DNA of 5,507 nucleotides. Source: Ruminococcus sp. UBA5884 (GTDB lineage: Bacteria > Bacillota > Clostridia > Oscillospirales > Ruminococcaceae). Position 1 is the stretch's first letter. Each line of letters starts with the position of its first letter. The translations under genes were made by a program, and so were the position numbers. The notes under the pieces were generated by a model that did no database searches, was not told the origin of the DNA, and saw nothing but the letters and a program-made list of their open reading frames with translations. The DNA is taken from contig DJFA01000063.1 in the NCBI GenBank assembly GCA_002431975.1, positions 1-5,507 on the forward strand, given 5' to 3'. This document shows positions 5,480-5,507 of the stretch, one piece after another.

Positions 5480-5507
5480 AAAAAAACAGCACATCAGATT
5501 TTACTGA
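5480..5507 (-). terminator. Intrinsic terminator of the preceding gene, cut by the window edge
   Basis: Entering from the right on the minus strand, TCAG (5504-5507) can pair with CTGA (5494-5497) around a 6-base loop, followed by TGTGCTG and seven T's (5480-5486). If the stem continues outside the window with CAGCACA on the minus strand, this is a strong intrinsic terminator. Only four base pairs are visible, so it is an inference. It implies a minus-strand gene ending just beyond the edge and separates the thiI operon from it. Confidence 0.5.

Larger units (their letters stand above)
4965..5507. other. Gene-free leader with promoters and composite palindromes
   Basis: This 543-base stretch has no credible coding region on either strand; the short open frames run through palindromes and A/T-rich sequence. 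It holds the thiI leader, two minus-strand promoters, two composite palindromes of one repeat family, a direct repeat and, at the right edge, what appears to be the terminator of the preceding gene. Each is listed separately. The A/T-rich stretch 5224-5302 shows nothing further that I can support. Confidence 0.75.

Overview
The window reads as a low-to-moderate G+C Firmicute, most likely a Ruminococcus-like member of the Clostridia. This is inferred from four things. ThiI has no rhodanese domain. The sortases are class B type. The exported proteins carry Thr/Glu-rich spacers. Short TGTAGGGGCG...CGCCCG palindromes lie between genes; from memory these are common in gut Clostridia, but I could not search for them.

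All five genes lie on the minus strand and read from right to left. From about 5210 down to 25 the layout is: a gene-free leader (4965-5507), then thiI (tRNA 4-thiouridine synthetase), pncC (stand-alone CinA C-terminal domain), two paralogous class B sortases in tandem, and a secreted SpoIID/LytB-type protein. A strong hairpin with a T-tract follows the last stop codon at 25-57. Gaps are 56 (with the preferred GTG start), 1, 29 and 50 bases (35 if the upstream ATG of the last gene is used). No terminator facing the genes' direction separates them, so one operon driven from the leader is the simplest reading. The first two genes are cytoplasmic housekeeping functions (tRNA thiolation, pyridine nucleotide salvage). 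The last three act outside the membrane on cell wall and surface proteins.

The leader holds two near-consensus minus-strand promoters (5180-5208 and 5006-5035). They bracket a perfect 25-bp inverted repeat, each arm of which is itself a palindrome. A second, larger composite palindrome of the same family lies at 5303-5446. The right edge appears to cut through an intrinsic terminator of the preceding minus-strand gene.

The most unusual item is the last gene. Its SpoIID/LytB domain appears circularly permuted: the GHGVGMSQ segment that normally ends the domain comes first, ahead of the catalytic-Glu segment. No sortase substrate with a C-terminal sorting signal is present in the window, so the targets of the two sortases must lie elsewhere.
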